A stretch of DNA of 64,000 bases. It comes from Holothuria scabra. Its lineage: Eukaryota; Echinodermata; Holothuroidea; Aspidochirotida; Holothuriidae. A program made the position numbers and the translations under genes. Below the pieces are notes generated by a model. That model did not search any database. It was given only the letters and a program-made list of their open reading frames with translations, and had not been told where the DNA came from. The DNA is taken from positions 31,393,986-31,457,985 of the forward strand of contig CM074196.1 of NCBI GenBank assembly GCA_037179385.1, written 5' to 3'. Position 1 is the stretch's first letter. Every line of letters begins with the position of its first letter. This document shows, in pieces, positions 53,808 to 63,563 of this stretch.

Positions 53808-54156
53808 TGAAAGGGAAATATTGCATTTGTTTTACTAGGAAATTTCATCCTTTTTATGCCAATATTTACTGTCAAAGAGTAATAAATAATTAAAAATAAG
53901 GCAGTGTGGTAGCCGTCTTTTCAAGAAATAAGTTTCCCTCAGATAGAAATTCAGTTGCTTGTTGCTCAAGAATAATTTGTACACCAAAACTTTCAACATG
54001 TCAAAAAATGCAACTTCCATAACTCGTCTTGTGCATAATATTTTGAGCAGATGAAGCTATTGCTGGAGTGAATTGTTAAGACTGAATGATTTGAAAATGA
54101 CTAAAGCTATTTACTTTTAATGCTATGTGGAGCGTTTTAAACGCAATATTTCCCTT
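53808..54156 (+). mobile_element. TTAAAGGGAAA element, copy 3
   Basis: Left TTGAAAGGGAAATATTGC and right GCAATATTTCCCTTCAA are good inverted ends. The interior matches copies at 21375-21638 (inverted) and 26698-27025. It lies in the presumed 3' UTR or just beyond, and contains an AATAAA. Confidence 0.82.
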
Positions 54157-54626
54157 CAATTCAAACTTTGATCTCTAGTGATTTTAATTAGATGTCTGCA
54201 GTATTTTCTGTTATTTCTTAATGAATTATCCTTGTGACATTGCATTATTCAAATATTGCATACATCATAATGTTGGCTACCAAGTTTATTGATTATAACA
54301 GCCCATCAGCTAAGTGCAGGTCACATGATTAATTATTTGTGATAAAGCGGATGAGGGTTTGGTTCAATTGAGTATGTGTGACTGTGTTGCCAAGTACAAT
54401 AATTTGTCGGTCATCAATTGGAACAGGCTATTTATTGGTGGGGAAAATTCCTTTTTCTCAGAGCATGATGTTATTAGTCAGCTTCATGATCTACATTGTT
54501 GTAAGAATTTTAACAAGTATTAATATGACATTTGGAAGTGTTTTAATATATATATACAATGACATCTTTTTAGTGTGAGGTTAATAACTTTAATATCAGT
54601 CTGTATTTTGTGGTTAGATTGTACAC

Positions 54627-54632
54627 AATAAA
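54627..54632 (+). terminator. CCDC47: Candidate poly(A) signal
   Basis: Canonical AATAAA in ACACAATAAATAC, about 2.1 kb after the stop. A second AATAAA lies at 54726. Either could end the CCDC47 transcript; nothing in the sequence decides. Confidence 0.25.
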
Positions 54633-54836
54633 TACAAAAGAAATAGCTCTCTTTAAACATTTCCAGGAGGGAGGGGGCAGAACCAAAGCCAAATTGATCA
54701 TGTCCCAATATGCTTTAATTGTCCGAATAAAACTGCAAAAAAAAAATGAAAATTTTATGTCTTTTCTCTGCCATAGGAAGCAAAAATTTATTACCTCCAT
54801 TATTTGTACATGGTACTTCAAATCTATGTCGCACTC

Positions 54837-55260
54837 CTTACCTCCTATTTACACTTTGTAATCCCCACTTATCCACAGGAAGACCCTGGCAAGCTTTAAT
54901 AGCACAGTGGCTCTAGGTGACCTCTGGCAAAGGTCACCCTGAGCCTCCAACACGACCACCCTCCCCCCCCCCCTAAAAAAATAAAACTACGACAAAAAAT
55001 TGCCCTAAAGACGGAAAAGGATACTCATCATGTCCACTGATATGTAGAAGGCATCAAGAGAGATCGGGATATATCAGGATAACTGGAAAACTGAAAAAAA
55101 CACTCTTCTAAGCTTTAAGAAAACCAGGAACAAAAGTGCATCATAGTCCTTCGACAGGCAAGCAGTAAGAAGGACCTCTCTGGGTGATCTCTGTGCTATT
55201 AAAGCTCTCCAGGAACTTACTGGGGGTAATGGAAATTACAAAGTGTGAATAGGAGATAAG
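54837..55260. mobile_element. Long-inverted-repeat element, 424 bp
   Basis: The left arm (54837 to about 54925) reads CTTACCTCCTATTTACAC, TTTGTAAT, CAAGCTTTAATAGCACAG. The right arm read inward begins CTTATCTCCTATTCACAC and continues TTTGTAAT, GAGCTTTAATAGCACAG. Arms are about 85-90 bp with mismatches. The interior is non-coding with a C run. No target duplication was recognised. Confidence 0.75.
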
Positions 55261-55351
55261 TATTGGGGCTTGTAGATTCCAACACCAGGGAATTTTGGGA
55301 ATACCATTGGCTCAGTACCAGTTCTTAAGGGCATTGATATAAAAAACTTTG

Positions 55352-55449
55352 TAGCTGTTTAGTTAGTTAGATAGAGGTTTAGGTTCCAACCTATTGGTTC
55401 AAGTCGAGCCAGCAACAGCCTCTCTTCCAGTTGTGGCTCACTGGCTTGT
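55352..55449 (-). repeat. Short SINE 3' unit, antisense
   Basis: TTTAGTTAGTTAGATAGAGG tail, AACCTATTGGTTCAAGTCG, ending GTTGTGGCTCACTGG. Same 5' endpoint as the copies at 17351 and 47901; flanking duplication unclear (CTTTGTAG against CTTGTGTAG). Confidence 0.78.
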
Positions 55450-55727
55450 GTAGGTCCAGTGATCTGTCTACTCATCCTACAGACAAGCTTAAAGAAAGAA
55501 ATCAAGTATTTGTCCAGTATTGTGGTTCATGGATGAAATGAGGAATACTAAATTTCAGCCCTGGGGATCAATGTCAAAGATCAATACATCCCATATGACA
55601 TGTTCCTCGAGTTTTGAGGAGTAGGGTTTGATTTCCTACCAATAGTGGCCTCAAATCTGTGAGGTGTACATGCACACCTAAATGAAGAACATAAATTTAT
55701 TAAAATGTAATAAAACAGTACACCTCA

Positions 55728-55828
55728 GTACCACAACTGGAAAGAAGGCCGTGGCGGGCTTGACTTGAACCAATAGGTTGGAAACTGGGCCGTAAAACTC
55801 TTATCTAACTCACTAACTCCATGGTGGG
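55728..55828 (+). repeat. Short SINE 3' unit, sense
   Basis: CCACAACTGGAAAGAAGGCC, GTGGCGGGCTTGACTTGAAC, AATAGGTTGG, CTGGGCCGTAAAACTCTTAT, ending TCTAACTCACTAACTCC. The tail is the TAACT-type simple repeat. Confidence 0.85.
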
Positions 55829-55829
55829 G

Positions 55830-57242
55830 AGTTCGATTTGTAGCACACCAGGAAAATCTTAAATGAATAGCCTGACCATGTGACAAACATATTTTTCCCA
55901 ATTGTTGGATTTCCTATTACACAGCGCCAGTGTTTTTCTCAGATAACAAAGTAACCAGGGGTCCAGTGCATTATTCCTCGCACAATATGCTTTGTCCTAT
56001 GCAATCCACTCATACATGACCATATTTTACGTCTTATCCTTCATAATTTCTCAAGTCTTTCTTTTCTTTCTTTGTTTCCTTCTTTAATCTTTTCTAGTAG
56101 TTTTTTTTTTTTTTTTTTTGGGGGGGGCGGGGGGCTCAAATCTTTGATAAATACTACCCTGAATATCTTTCAGGGAGTCTCTTGAATGGTGTCATTACTT
56201 TTTGATAATAAATGAGTTCGTTTTTTGCCACATGGAATTGTGGGGTGCAGCATAAGATAAACAAACAGAGCTCATCACTTACCTTCTCTTGTTTTCATCT
56301 GCATGTTCATACAACACTTAGCATAAATCTAAGTGTTTAGCCAGCTAGGTTCTCATCCTGCAGAAGGGCAGATAAAAATGCATATTTTTACACCAAAAAG
56401 ACAACGCAGACACAGTTTACTGTGCAGAATCACCCTTAAGATCCCTCCTTATATTATGGAAGAATTAAAAAAGGATGATTTAAGGAAATTTTCATGAAAA
56501 CTCAAATTATGGAACACCTGTTGCATGTGCAGGATTGGTTTGTTTATGCTGACGATTTGAAGGAATTGCCCATGTGCATGGCCACCAAAACGAAATGCAG
56601 AACTCTCTTATTGGAAATCTTTTCCTAAAGTTATGACACTGGCTGGGAATGAACAAAAGCCATAAACATCATGCATGGCCTTGGTAAATTTCGCGATAGC
56701 CTTAGTATCCTACAAACTGGTATACTTTTTAATGCCATATTGGTCTTTCCCCCCTCGTAGCAGAAAGGAACTAAAGATGTATCACATATTGACACAAATT
56801 TTTCTGATTGGCCTAGGTTCTCTTTGAAGTGAATAAATACAACCCATAAAATGAATAAATATACCTCGGCAGGCGCGTAGCCAGGACTGTGTCCCCCCTT
56901 GGCTACGCCACTGTTAACCCCAAAAAGCTACTGCAGTGTAAAAATTGTGAAATGTTCTCGAAAGGTTGAATGTTTTGTTTGGAAACGATTTCATATGGTG
57001 TTCAACATGAAATACCTCACATTTTTGTACTTAATATAACATTTACTCTTTTGTTCACTCCATATTTGTAGTAGAATCATAACAAAAAATAGAAACTGAA
57101 CTTAGTGAACAATGTCCAGTGGTGCAACCACACCTTTGTGTGTGATGCTCGGCATAAGCAATGGGTAGGGATAACAGTACAGCGCCCCACAACTGTCTAA
57201 CCCTTACCACATATATGGAAACGGAGGTCTCAGGAAAATTGG
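55830..57242. other. Intergenic, no gene seen
   Basis: AT-rich sequence with a T run followed by a G run at about 56101-56135. A small hairpin at 56875-56908 has arms GCGTAGCCA and TGGCTACGC, a fragment of a common invertebrate MITE terminus. A partial SINE piece sits at about 57135-57195 (CGGCATAAGCAATGGGTAGG). Nothing else was recognised. Confidence 0.5.
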
Positions 57243-57409
57243 CAGGCGTGGATCCAAGGGGAGGGGGGGGGGGGCTTTTACGGCTTCAGCCCTCCCTTTT
57301 TCGCCACATAAGCAATAATTAAAACGGGAAATGAGCAGTGCAAGTCCTTCACACCCCTGCTTTCCCTTAGGTCAACCTTCCCTTTTTGGAATATCTGGAT
57401 CCGCGCCTG
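57243..57409. mobile_element. Small inverted-repeat element, 167 bp
   Basis: CAGGCGTGGATCCA at the left faces TGGATCCGCGCCTG at the right, an inverted repeat with two mismatches. The interior has a G run and TTCAGCCCTCCC / CTTCCC words. No clear target duplication. Probably a MITE. Confidence 0.6.
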
Positions 57410-58890
57410 GTTGGTTTCAGGGGGCCTATCGCTGTCACTTTTTCATGCGTCTCGAAAGGTTTTCGAATGCCCCCTCCCCCCTCCCCCCCCCCCCGTCTCT
57501 CTTCCGACCGAAGTTTTGCATTCTGTGACCATTTTGTTTGGTTGTTTAAAAGTCTTGAAGGTGTCTGAAATTTCCATTTCAGGATAGGGTGTTATTAATG
57601 GAGATAAATGTGATCTCATCTATTCGCATAACATTTCAATATATGTGAGCTTGGTTTAAGTTTTGCAGTTTGTACTGAACAAATATTTACTCTCCTTCTA
57701 TACTTAAAGTATAGCGGACATGAATGTGATAAAAAAAATGCCTTAAATTGAGAATAGTTTAAGTACTGGTTAGTATATTTTGTTCTATTTTTGCATTGCC
57801 TGGACCAGAGAATTACGCATAAGCAAATAAAATGTTGTGCAAGTATTTACCTGACAGGGTTTAAAGGTGGGGGGGGGGGGGGGAGTTCATGATGGGAGGA
57901 AAAGGGAAGTCCTGCCAGGTTACATGTAACAAAACGTGTGATGACATGAGGTGAATTGGGCTGTTTAAAAACTACTGATTTGATACGTACAATTCCATGA
58001 AAGCACATAATGTGAACAACATACCTGCAGTGACCTACTTGATGCACCGAGTTCAGCCTGGTTTATTTTTCGCTACAAAATATTCTGAGAATTGTACAGC
58101 ACATTACTTTGAAAAATCTGCTTTCATAGAGATCAAAGATGGGTTCAATACCAGTGAGCCGATCGTTCTTTTACAGGGGTATTATACTTCGTGTACACTA
58201 AGAGTCGTCAACAAAACTTCCATGTCAACGGTGAACTTTTTTCATCTGGAAACGTAATGGAAAATTGCACAGAGTATTGAACAAATTTCTTAGTGCTGAA
58301 ATAATCTTTAACCAAAGTAATGTTTAGAACAAGTAACAATGGGGTTGCCTCGAGAAGAGGATGAGAAGGTTTCACTGCAAGCCGTAGACTGTTGTTTTGG
58401 GGGTCACCGGATATATTGATCGTCGTTCTGTGGGTTGAGAGGTAGACCCATAAGGGAGAGGTTAATTGAAGAATTAAAAAAGAATCCCTACCTGCCCACT
58501 CTGATATTTTGAAGGGGGGGGGGGGCGTCCCCATGTCCCCCCCCCCCTCGTAGCTACGGCCTTGGGTTTAAGAAGAAATCGTAGTATTTGGAAATGATCA
58601 ATATTTTGAAGTACAATTTCATTTGAAAATGTTAAAAATAGACCTTTGAAATGCAGTCGGCAGAGACAATTTTATAGAATTGCTAATTTGATAAATTTTC
58701 CGTTATTATTGCTAAAAATTGTTGGAAAGTAAAAAGCACATTCTAGTTTAAGTCATGATGAAGAGCGGAATGCGTGTCCTTTATACTGCGAAATCATTTT
58801 AATTTTAAATAAAAAATGATCTTTTGTCATAATATCGTTTGATTGCTTTATCATTTCAGTGCATTCAGATGGAAATTTAGTTTTTGAAAT
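57410..58890. other. Intergenic, no recognised gene
   Basis: Contains C and G homopolymer runs at about 57484, 57868 and 58515-58548. The 86-codon open frame at 57997-58257 starts with ATG but has no recognisable domain, and its relationship to any exon is unclear. I cannot support a gene here. Confidence 0.4.
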
Positions 58891-58925
58891 TTACCCTACA
58901 TGATTTTGAAAATCATGTAGGGTAA
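58891..58925. repeat. Perfect 35-bp palindrome
   Basis: TTACCCTACATGATTTT, a single central G, then AAAATCATGTAGGGTAA. Arms of 17 bp with no mismatch, so it can form a hairpin or cruciform. No T tract or gene makes it a terminator. Confidence 0.95.
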
Positions 58926-60310
58926 TTTAGTACCGGATAGTTCAGGGGGTTCAGCATGCACCACACTGGGTTCCTCGAAAGAGAGCCTCATGAAGATTTT
59001 TTTTTAAAAATTAGTACTGTATACCATAGTGAAATGTAGTAAAACCCTTTTAATGGTAATTATGAGCAAAGGTTTGTACTACTATTTGACACAACATTTG
59101 ACTGTATCCCTTCCTTGCGTAAAAATATTTGTGACAACTTATTCGTTTTGATTCTTCATATGGTGGGCTAAGAGGTACCACAAGATAAGCATAACTATAG
59201 TTCGGGAACGTCCGTAAAGTCAAAAAATTTGGGGAACTGATGTATAAAAATCAAAGTGAAATCGCAGTTTGAGAGGTTCCATGGATTGGGTTTGCTTTTA
59301 CACTACAATGAGTTTGCCTACAGAGTTAATTGAAATGTAAATTCAACAAACTGGCAAAGGCTTCGTGAGTTTTCAGGGTTTTTAGTGCAATGCAGGGCCG
59401 GATTAGCGTTGTGGATGCCCCGGCACTTTCCAAAACGGGCCCTTTTTACAAGTTTAACCAGCGTGGAGGGAATGTCCCCCATCGGGGAAGGCTGCCCTCC
59501 GTCAGGGAAAAGATCCGATTCAGAGAGCCTTCATCTACACTAAGTAAGCTGGTTAAACTTCAGCATTCCCCCTGACGATCTCCTTGATTTTGACTACCAT
59601 AAGATATTCATCAAGAAAATTCAAAATGGCCATTTTGTTCCAACAATGAAAAGAAAATCAACATAAGATCCGATTTTTATACATTTTGGAAAAGAAAGTG
59701 AAAAAAAAAATATATATTTTCAACGTACGACAAAATATGAAACCTCAACCAACTTCAGCCTGTAATTTGTTCATATAAACTTGGGCAGAATATTGATCTT
59801 CAACAAGGACGTCAATTTTTCAATTCTTCTTTACAAATGAACATTTTTTTTCAAATTTTCATCAGCCATAATTTTCCTTCAGTATATAAATACCAGACTT
59901 TCCCAATATCCTTACTGGTCTGCATCATGATAATCAGCTAACTCAACAAACTACAAGTAGCTCAGCGACCTATTTGATTTCTCTCGTAAAAAAGGTCAGA
60001 TTCTTCAGTAAAAACCCACCAATTTGTCATAAAATAACAATTTTTCCCAGTATAAAGTTCGGAATTACAAATATTTGTTGAAAATTGCAAAAGATATTCA
60101 GCAAATTTTCCAATTCAGGTGATACCTCGTGCAATAAAAGCCAGCTCCAATCTTCCCAATAATCTGCTTAACTTTTTCCTCGAAAGGCAGATCACTTAAT
60201 AAAACACCATTTTTTTTTTCATTTCGCCCAAATTATCTTTCATTAAATTCTAAAATTTTCCCAATATGAGCTTTGAATTTTTCAATTTTTTTCCAAAACT
60301 ACGCTCTCTA
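58926..60310. other. Intergenic AT-rich sequence
   Basis: The phrase CAGGGCCGGATTAG at 59393 resembles a hAT-like terminus common in invertebrates, but I find no partner end. From 59580 to 60310 AATTTTC/TTCAA words dominate. No gene seen. Confidence 0.4.
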
Positions 60311-60425
60311 AAATGCCTGTAAAATTACATTAAAAAAAAAAGAAATACTTAAGAATCCGTGCTGCAAATGCAGCAAGTATTCAATGTATTCCGTTGCTTT
60401 TGTTACTGTAATTTTACAGGCATTT
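60311..60425. repeat. 19-bp perfect inverted repeat, 77-bp loop
   Basis: AAATGCCTGTAAAATTACA at 60311-60329 and its exact complement at 60407-60425. A small foldback or MITE remnant, 115 bp overall; no target duplication recognised. Confidence 0.9.
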
Positions 60426-60767
60426 CAAACGTGGTTAAAAGTTTTCGGGCAAAATACGTGTTTCGTCTCATAGCCTTAATAAGTACGGTATGCCTTCAAG
60501 AAAATGCTTTAGCCCAAACGACTTTAATCCCTATAACTTTTACGATTTTGTTTGTATGTATGGCAGATTTTTCAATATTTTTAATGGTCCTTACAAACTA
60601 GAACAGCCAACTTTCTTCCATAAATTTTCAAATTTTCTTGAAAATAAGCCCTGGACTTCTAATTATAGGCCTATCAGTGCTTGAAACCCCCCCCCCCCCC
60701 CCAAAAAAAAAAAAAAAATCGCTCCCGTCTCAAATGCTACCAGTTACGTCCCACCGGCCGGGAAGAC

Positions 60768-61005
60768 CGCGTGTTTGGTCTATCGATAAGAGCATCCGTC
60801 TCTCACGCGGAAGGCCCGGTTCTATTCCCATACCAAAGGTTCCAAAAACAGAACCTACTGCCGATGTTCGAGATGTTACGCGTAAGCAATAGAGTGGAGA
60901 AAACAAGACAAGGAGCTACAACTGAAAAAAAAGGCCGTGGCCGGCTCGACTTGAACCAATAGGTTGGAAACTGGGCCGTAAAACTCTATCTAACCAGGGA
61001 GGTCT
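60768..61005 (+). repeat. Most complete SINE copy
   Basis: Head TGGTCTATCGATAAGAGC (A-box-like), B-box-like GGTTCTATTCC, linker CCATACCAAAGGTTCCAAAA, ACCTACTGCC, CGTAAGCAATAGAGTGG, AGGAGCTACAACTG, AAAGGCCGTGGCCGGCTCGA, TTGAACCAATAGGTTGG, CTGGGCCGTAAAACTC, tail TATCTAACC. About 240 bp. It shows the shared order of modules used to place the other copies. Confidence 0.88.
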
Positions 61006-62890
61006 AATCACACCTCCTTGATCTAACTAACTGACCCACCGGGAATTCATTTCTTTGTCGGGCCTTCGAAATTACAACTCCCCGTCTTTGAGCTTGGCCT
61101 CCCTTTCGGGTAAATCCTGGCGACATTCCTGCCATGAACATGATATTGAAATAGCAATTTTTAACTTTAAGAGTTTTGCGCTAAGCATAAGATTACCCCC
61201 CCCCCCGAAGATGGGGGTATAGAGGCACCAATTCCGTTTCTTGCCAAGATCTTCCTAGTCAAGATTACCTATTGAGGTTGAAAATATGCCCAGCGGAGAC
61301 ATTTTGAATCATTATTTATTGCCATTGTAATACTATTAATTTTTAATGGGAGGGCCTCGCCATGTTTAAGAATGTCCTTTGCGTACATCTACGAGATGTT
61401 TGGGGCATTTGGAACCGTGGCTCTGAAAAATGAAATATATTCGAAGAGTTGCTGTGTAACACAAGACCCTCCAATGAAACCACTTAACTATCATGTAATT
61501 TCTAAATTTTCTTTCCTAAAATCTCGAATTCCTATCAAATACAATGCTTATTCCTAAATGTTTGTTCAAAAATAGGGAAAGCTTCTGCCTTCGAATGCGG
61601 TCAATACACGACCCTTAAAAAGTAGAAAAACTTGAGTGCCGTGCCCCGACCCTGGAAAAATGTCCAGCTATACGACACTGCACAAAGTGACAAAGACCGC
61701 TAACTAGAAGGAAACTGTTCTATAACTGCTGGCATTACTTCCTGAAATACGTACCGCGAGTTGATGTCCGAAGACGGAGAAAATAATTATTTAATGCGAC
61801 CTCTGACCATTTGCCGCAAGAAGTATCCTGCAGTGATATGATCACGCGCTAGTTTGGGAAAAAAAGCTTTGTCACGAACAGAAGCTTGAAAACTATCAAA
61901 CTAATATAAAGCAGTCAAACTGCAGGTGGCCTTCCAAAGATGTTTTTTACGGAAATGACTACCCGGCTTTGTTTCGCTTTACCAGTTTTTTTGTTTATGA
62001 AATAATTATAATCTAAAAATGTGACAAAACTTGAAAGCAGCTGAATATCTATGATTCGTGGGGTCAATATCCCTGTCTTGCAAGTAGTTGCAGAAATGAT
62101 GATGACTGTCCGGCAGAGGGATGCTACCCTGTGGAGCTGACTCTGTTTTCTCAGCTCCTCAGTTGATATGAATGAACAAGGAATATGTCGTACAGTCTGC
62201 TATGCAGGTAAAGGGATGTTTGAATTCAGGGAATAAAGGACTTTGCATTATATCGCATACAGAACACAAAATACCCTTGCCTGCACTCCTATTGCAAACC
62301 GACTCGATACAATGATGTCACATCGGCGATCATTACGTATCGAAGCGTTTGCACTAACGATGGTTCATCAAATCAGTTCGCCATCGAAGTTAAGACAATG
62401 GTATTCTGTGACGTCATCCATAATCCTGTTCAGTTTTTATTGCATTTTCATTAAACAACAGGTCAGCAAATAAAATTTTGATGAAACGAGGGTGAGGTAT
62501 TTTTGTAAGTTACACTGTCACAGTTGCCAACTTGTTGGATGTAGCAGCGGATATGACTAAGGAGCATAAAACCTAATTTCATTTGAGTCAGTCACACCCT
62601 TGTTCCCTCCCACAGACTAATGTTTCAAATACATGTCTGAATATCACTTACCAAATCTCTGTTTACGTTTTGATTCCTATTGTTTTTTTATATGTAAGTA
62701 GCCTACATAAGAACAATCGATAAACCCATATGTTTTCTTTACATCATGGTCTCGTCTCAATATAAACTGCATAAAACTAATCAGAACAAAACCATTATCC
62801 TTCTTACTTATACGTAAAGTTACCGTTGTATGTTTAGCCCACTATTTCCTTACAAAGGTGCAGACCGACTGCACGGTCTAGTGGTTAAAG
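61006..62890. other. Intergenic; CpG-richer patch at about 61600-62450
   Basis: A C run lies at about 61197. CG dinucleotides become frequent from 61600 (GTACCGCGAG, CATCGGCGATC, GATCACGCGC). The 76-codon open frame at 62243-62473 has no recognisable domain. It could be the upstream edge of a neighbouring gene, but nothing proves it. Confidence 0.35.
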
Positions 62891-62894
62891 GACA

Positions 62895-63132
62895 AGAGCA
62901 GTAACCGCAACTTCAAGTATTGTAGTAGACCGTCCTGTTTCATGATTGGCTGTTGAAAGTCATAAGACAGCAATTTTTTCTCCTCAAATGTGAAATTTAC
63001 TAATTTACTAATTTGAATTAACTGCTTGTTTTACCTTGAATATGCAATATGACGGTTAAAAATAGTAAAAAAGATACTTTGAAGAGAAATAAGAGGAAAA
63101 TCGTGATACAACTGTTGCTTCGAATTAAGTTT
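62895..63132 (+). repeat. Dispersed repeat family E, copy 3
   Basis: GGACAAGAGCAGTAACC, TGTTTCATGATTGGCTGTTG, CTCCTCAAATGTGAAATTTAC, TACCTTGAATATGCAATA, GATACTTTGAAGAGAAAT. Matches 32546-32812 inverted and 26057-26275 direct. Confidence 0.75.
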
Positions 63133-63134
63133 AG

Positions 63135-63388
63135 GGAGGCTCTTGACCTTTAGAGCATCAGACTTGCAGGTCTGGAGTTCGAGTTTTGACCGGGTCATAC
63201 GGAAAACTGTAAAAGCGGAACCTACTGCTATTGTATGGTGCCCAGCATAAGCAACGGAGAAGGGGAACATGCCAGTAAGCCATAACTACTGGAAGAAGGA
63301 GTTGCCACTGGGAAAATGGATGTGACCGGCTCGACTTAAACCAATTGGTTACAAACTGGACCATAAAACTCAATCTAACCAAACTTAA
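63135..63388 (+). repeat. Full SINE, sense
   Basis: Head CTTTAGAGCATCAGACTTGC, B-box-like GGAGTTCGAGTTTTG, AAGCGGAACCTACTGC, CCCAGCATAAGCAACGGAG, GCCAGTAAGCCATAACT, GGCTCGACTTAAACCAATTG, TAAAACTCAATCTAACC. An extra block of about 25 bp follows the ACTGG motif, relative to the 60768 copy. Confidence 0.85.
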
Positions 63389-63563
63389 CTTGTCAAAGAT
63401 ACAAGTGTTTGTTGGAGGACAGATATGTATCGGAAAAACCAGTTGGTCTAGAATCATTGGGCCTTTCCTTATCTCAGAGACTGGGTCTGGGTTTTAGTAA
63501 GCAGGAAGCCATCAGGGATGTTTCAGTTTCATGCCGGTCTATTAAAAGTTCCTCGAAGTTGGC

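Larger units (their letters stand above)
52508..54740 (+). other. CCDC47: CCDC47 3' UTR and immediate downstream sequence
   Basis: AT-rich non-coding sequence after the stop. No strong AATAAA occurs in the first 1.3 kb. AATAAA appears at 53881-53886 (inside a dispersed repeat), 54627-54632 and 54726-54731. The true end cannot be fixed without transcript data. Confidence 0.5.

Noticed and set aside
53881..53886. AATAAA as the CCDC47 poly(A) signal
   Set aside because: It lies inside a dispersed element, and equally good AATAAA words follow at 54627 and 54726; no basis to choose it.
57997..58257. 86-codon open frame in the downstream region
   Set aside because: Not recognised as any family; no flanking exon structure could be found.
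63140..63210. Possible tRNA gene
   Set aside because: The A- and B-box-like words are followed by the SINE body; no acceptor stem or anticodon arm forms convincingly.
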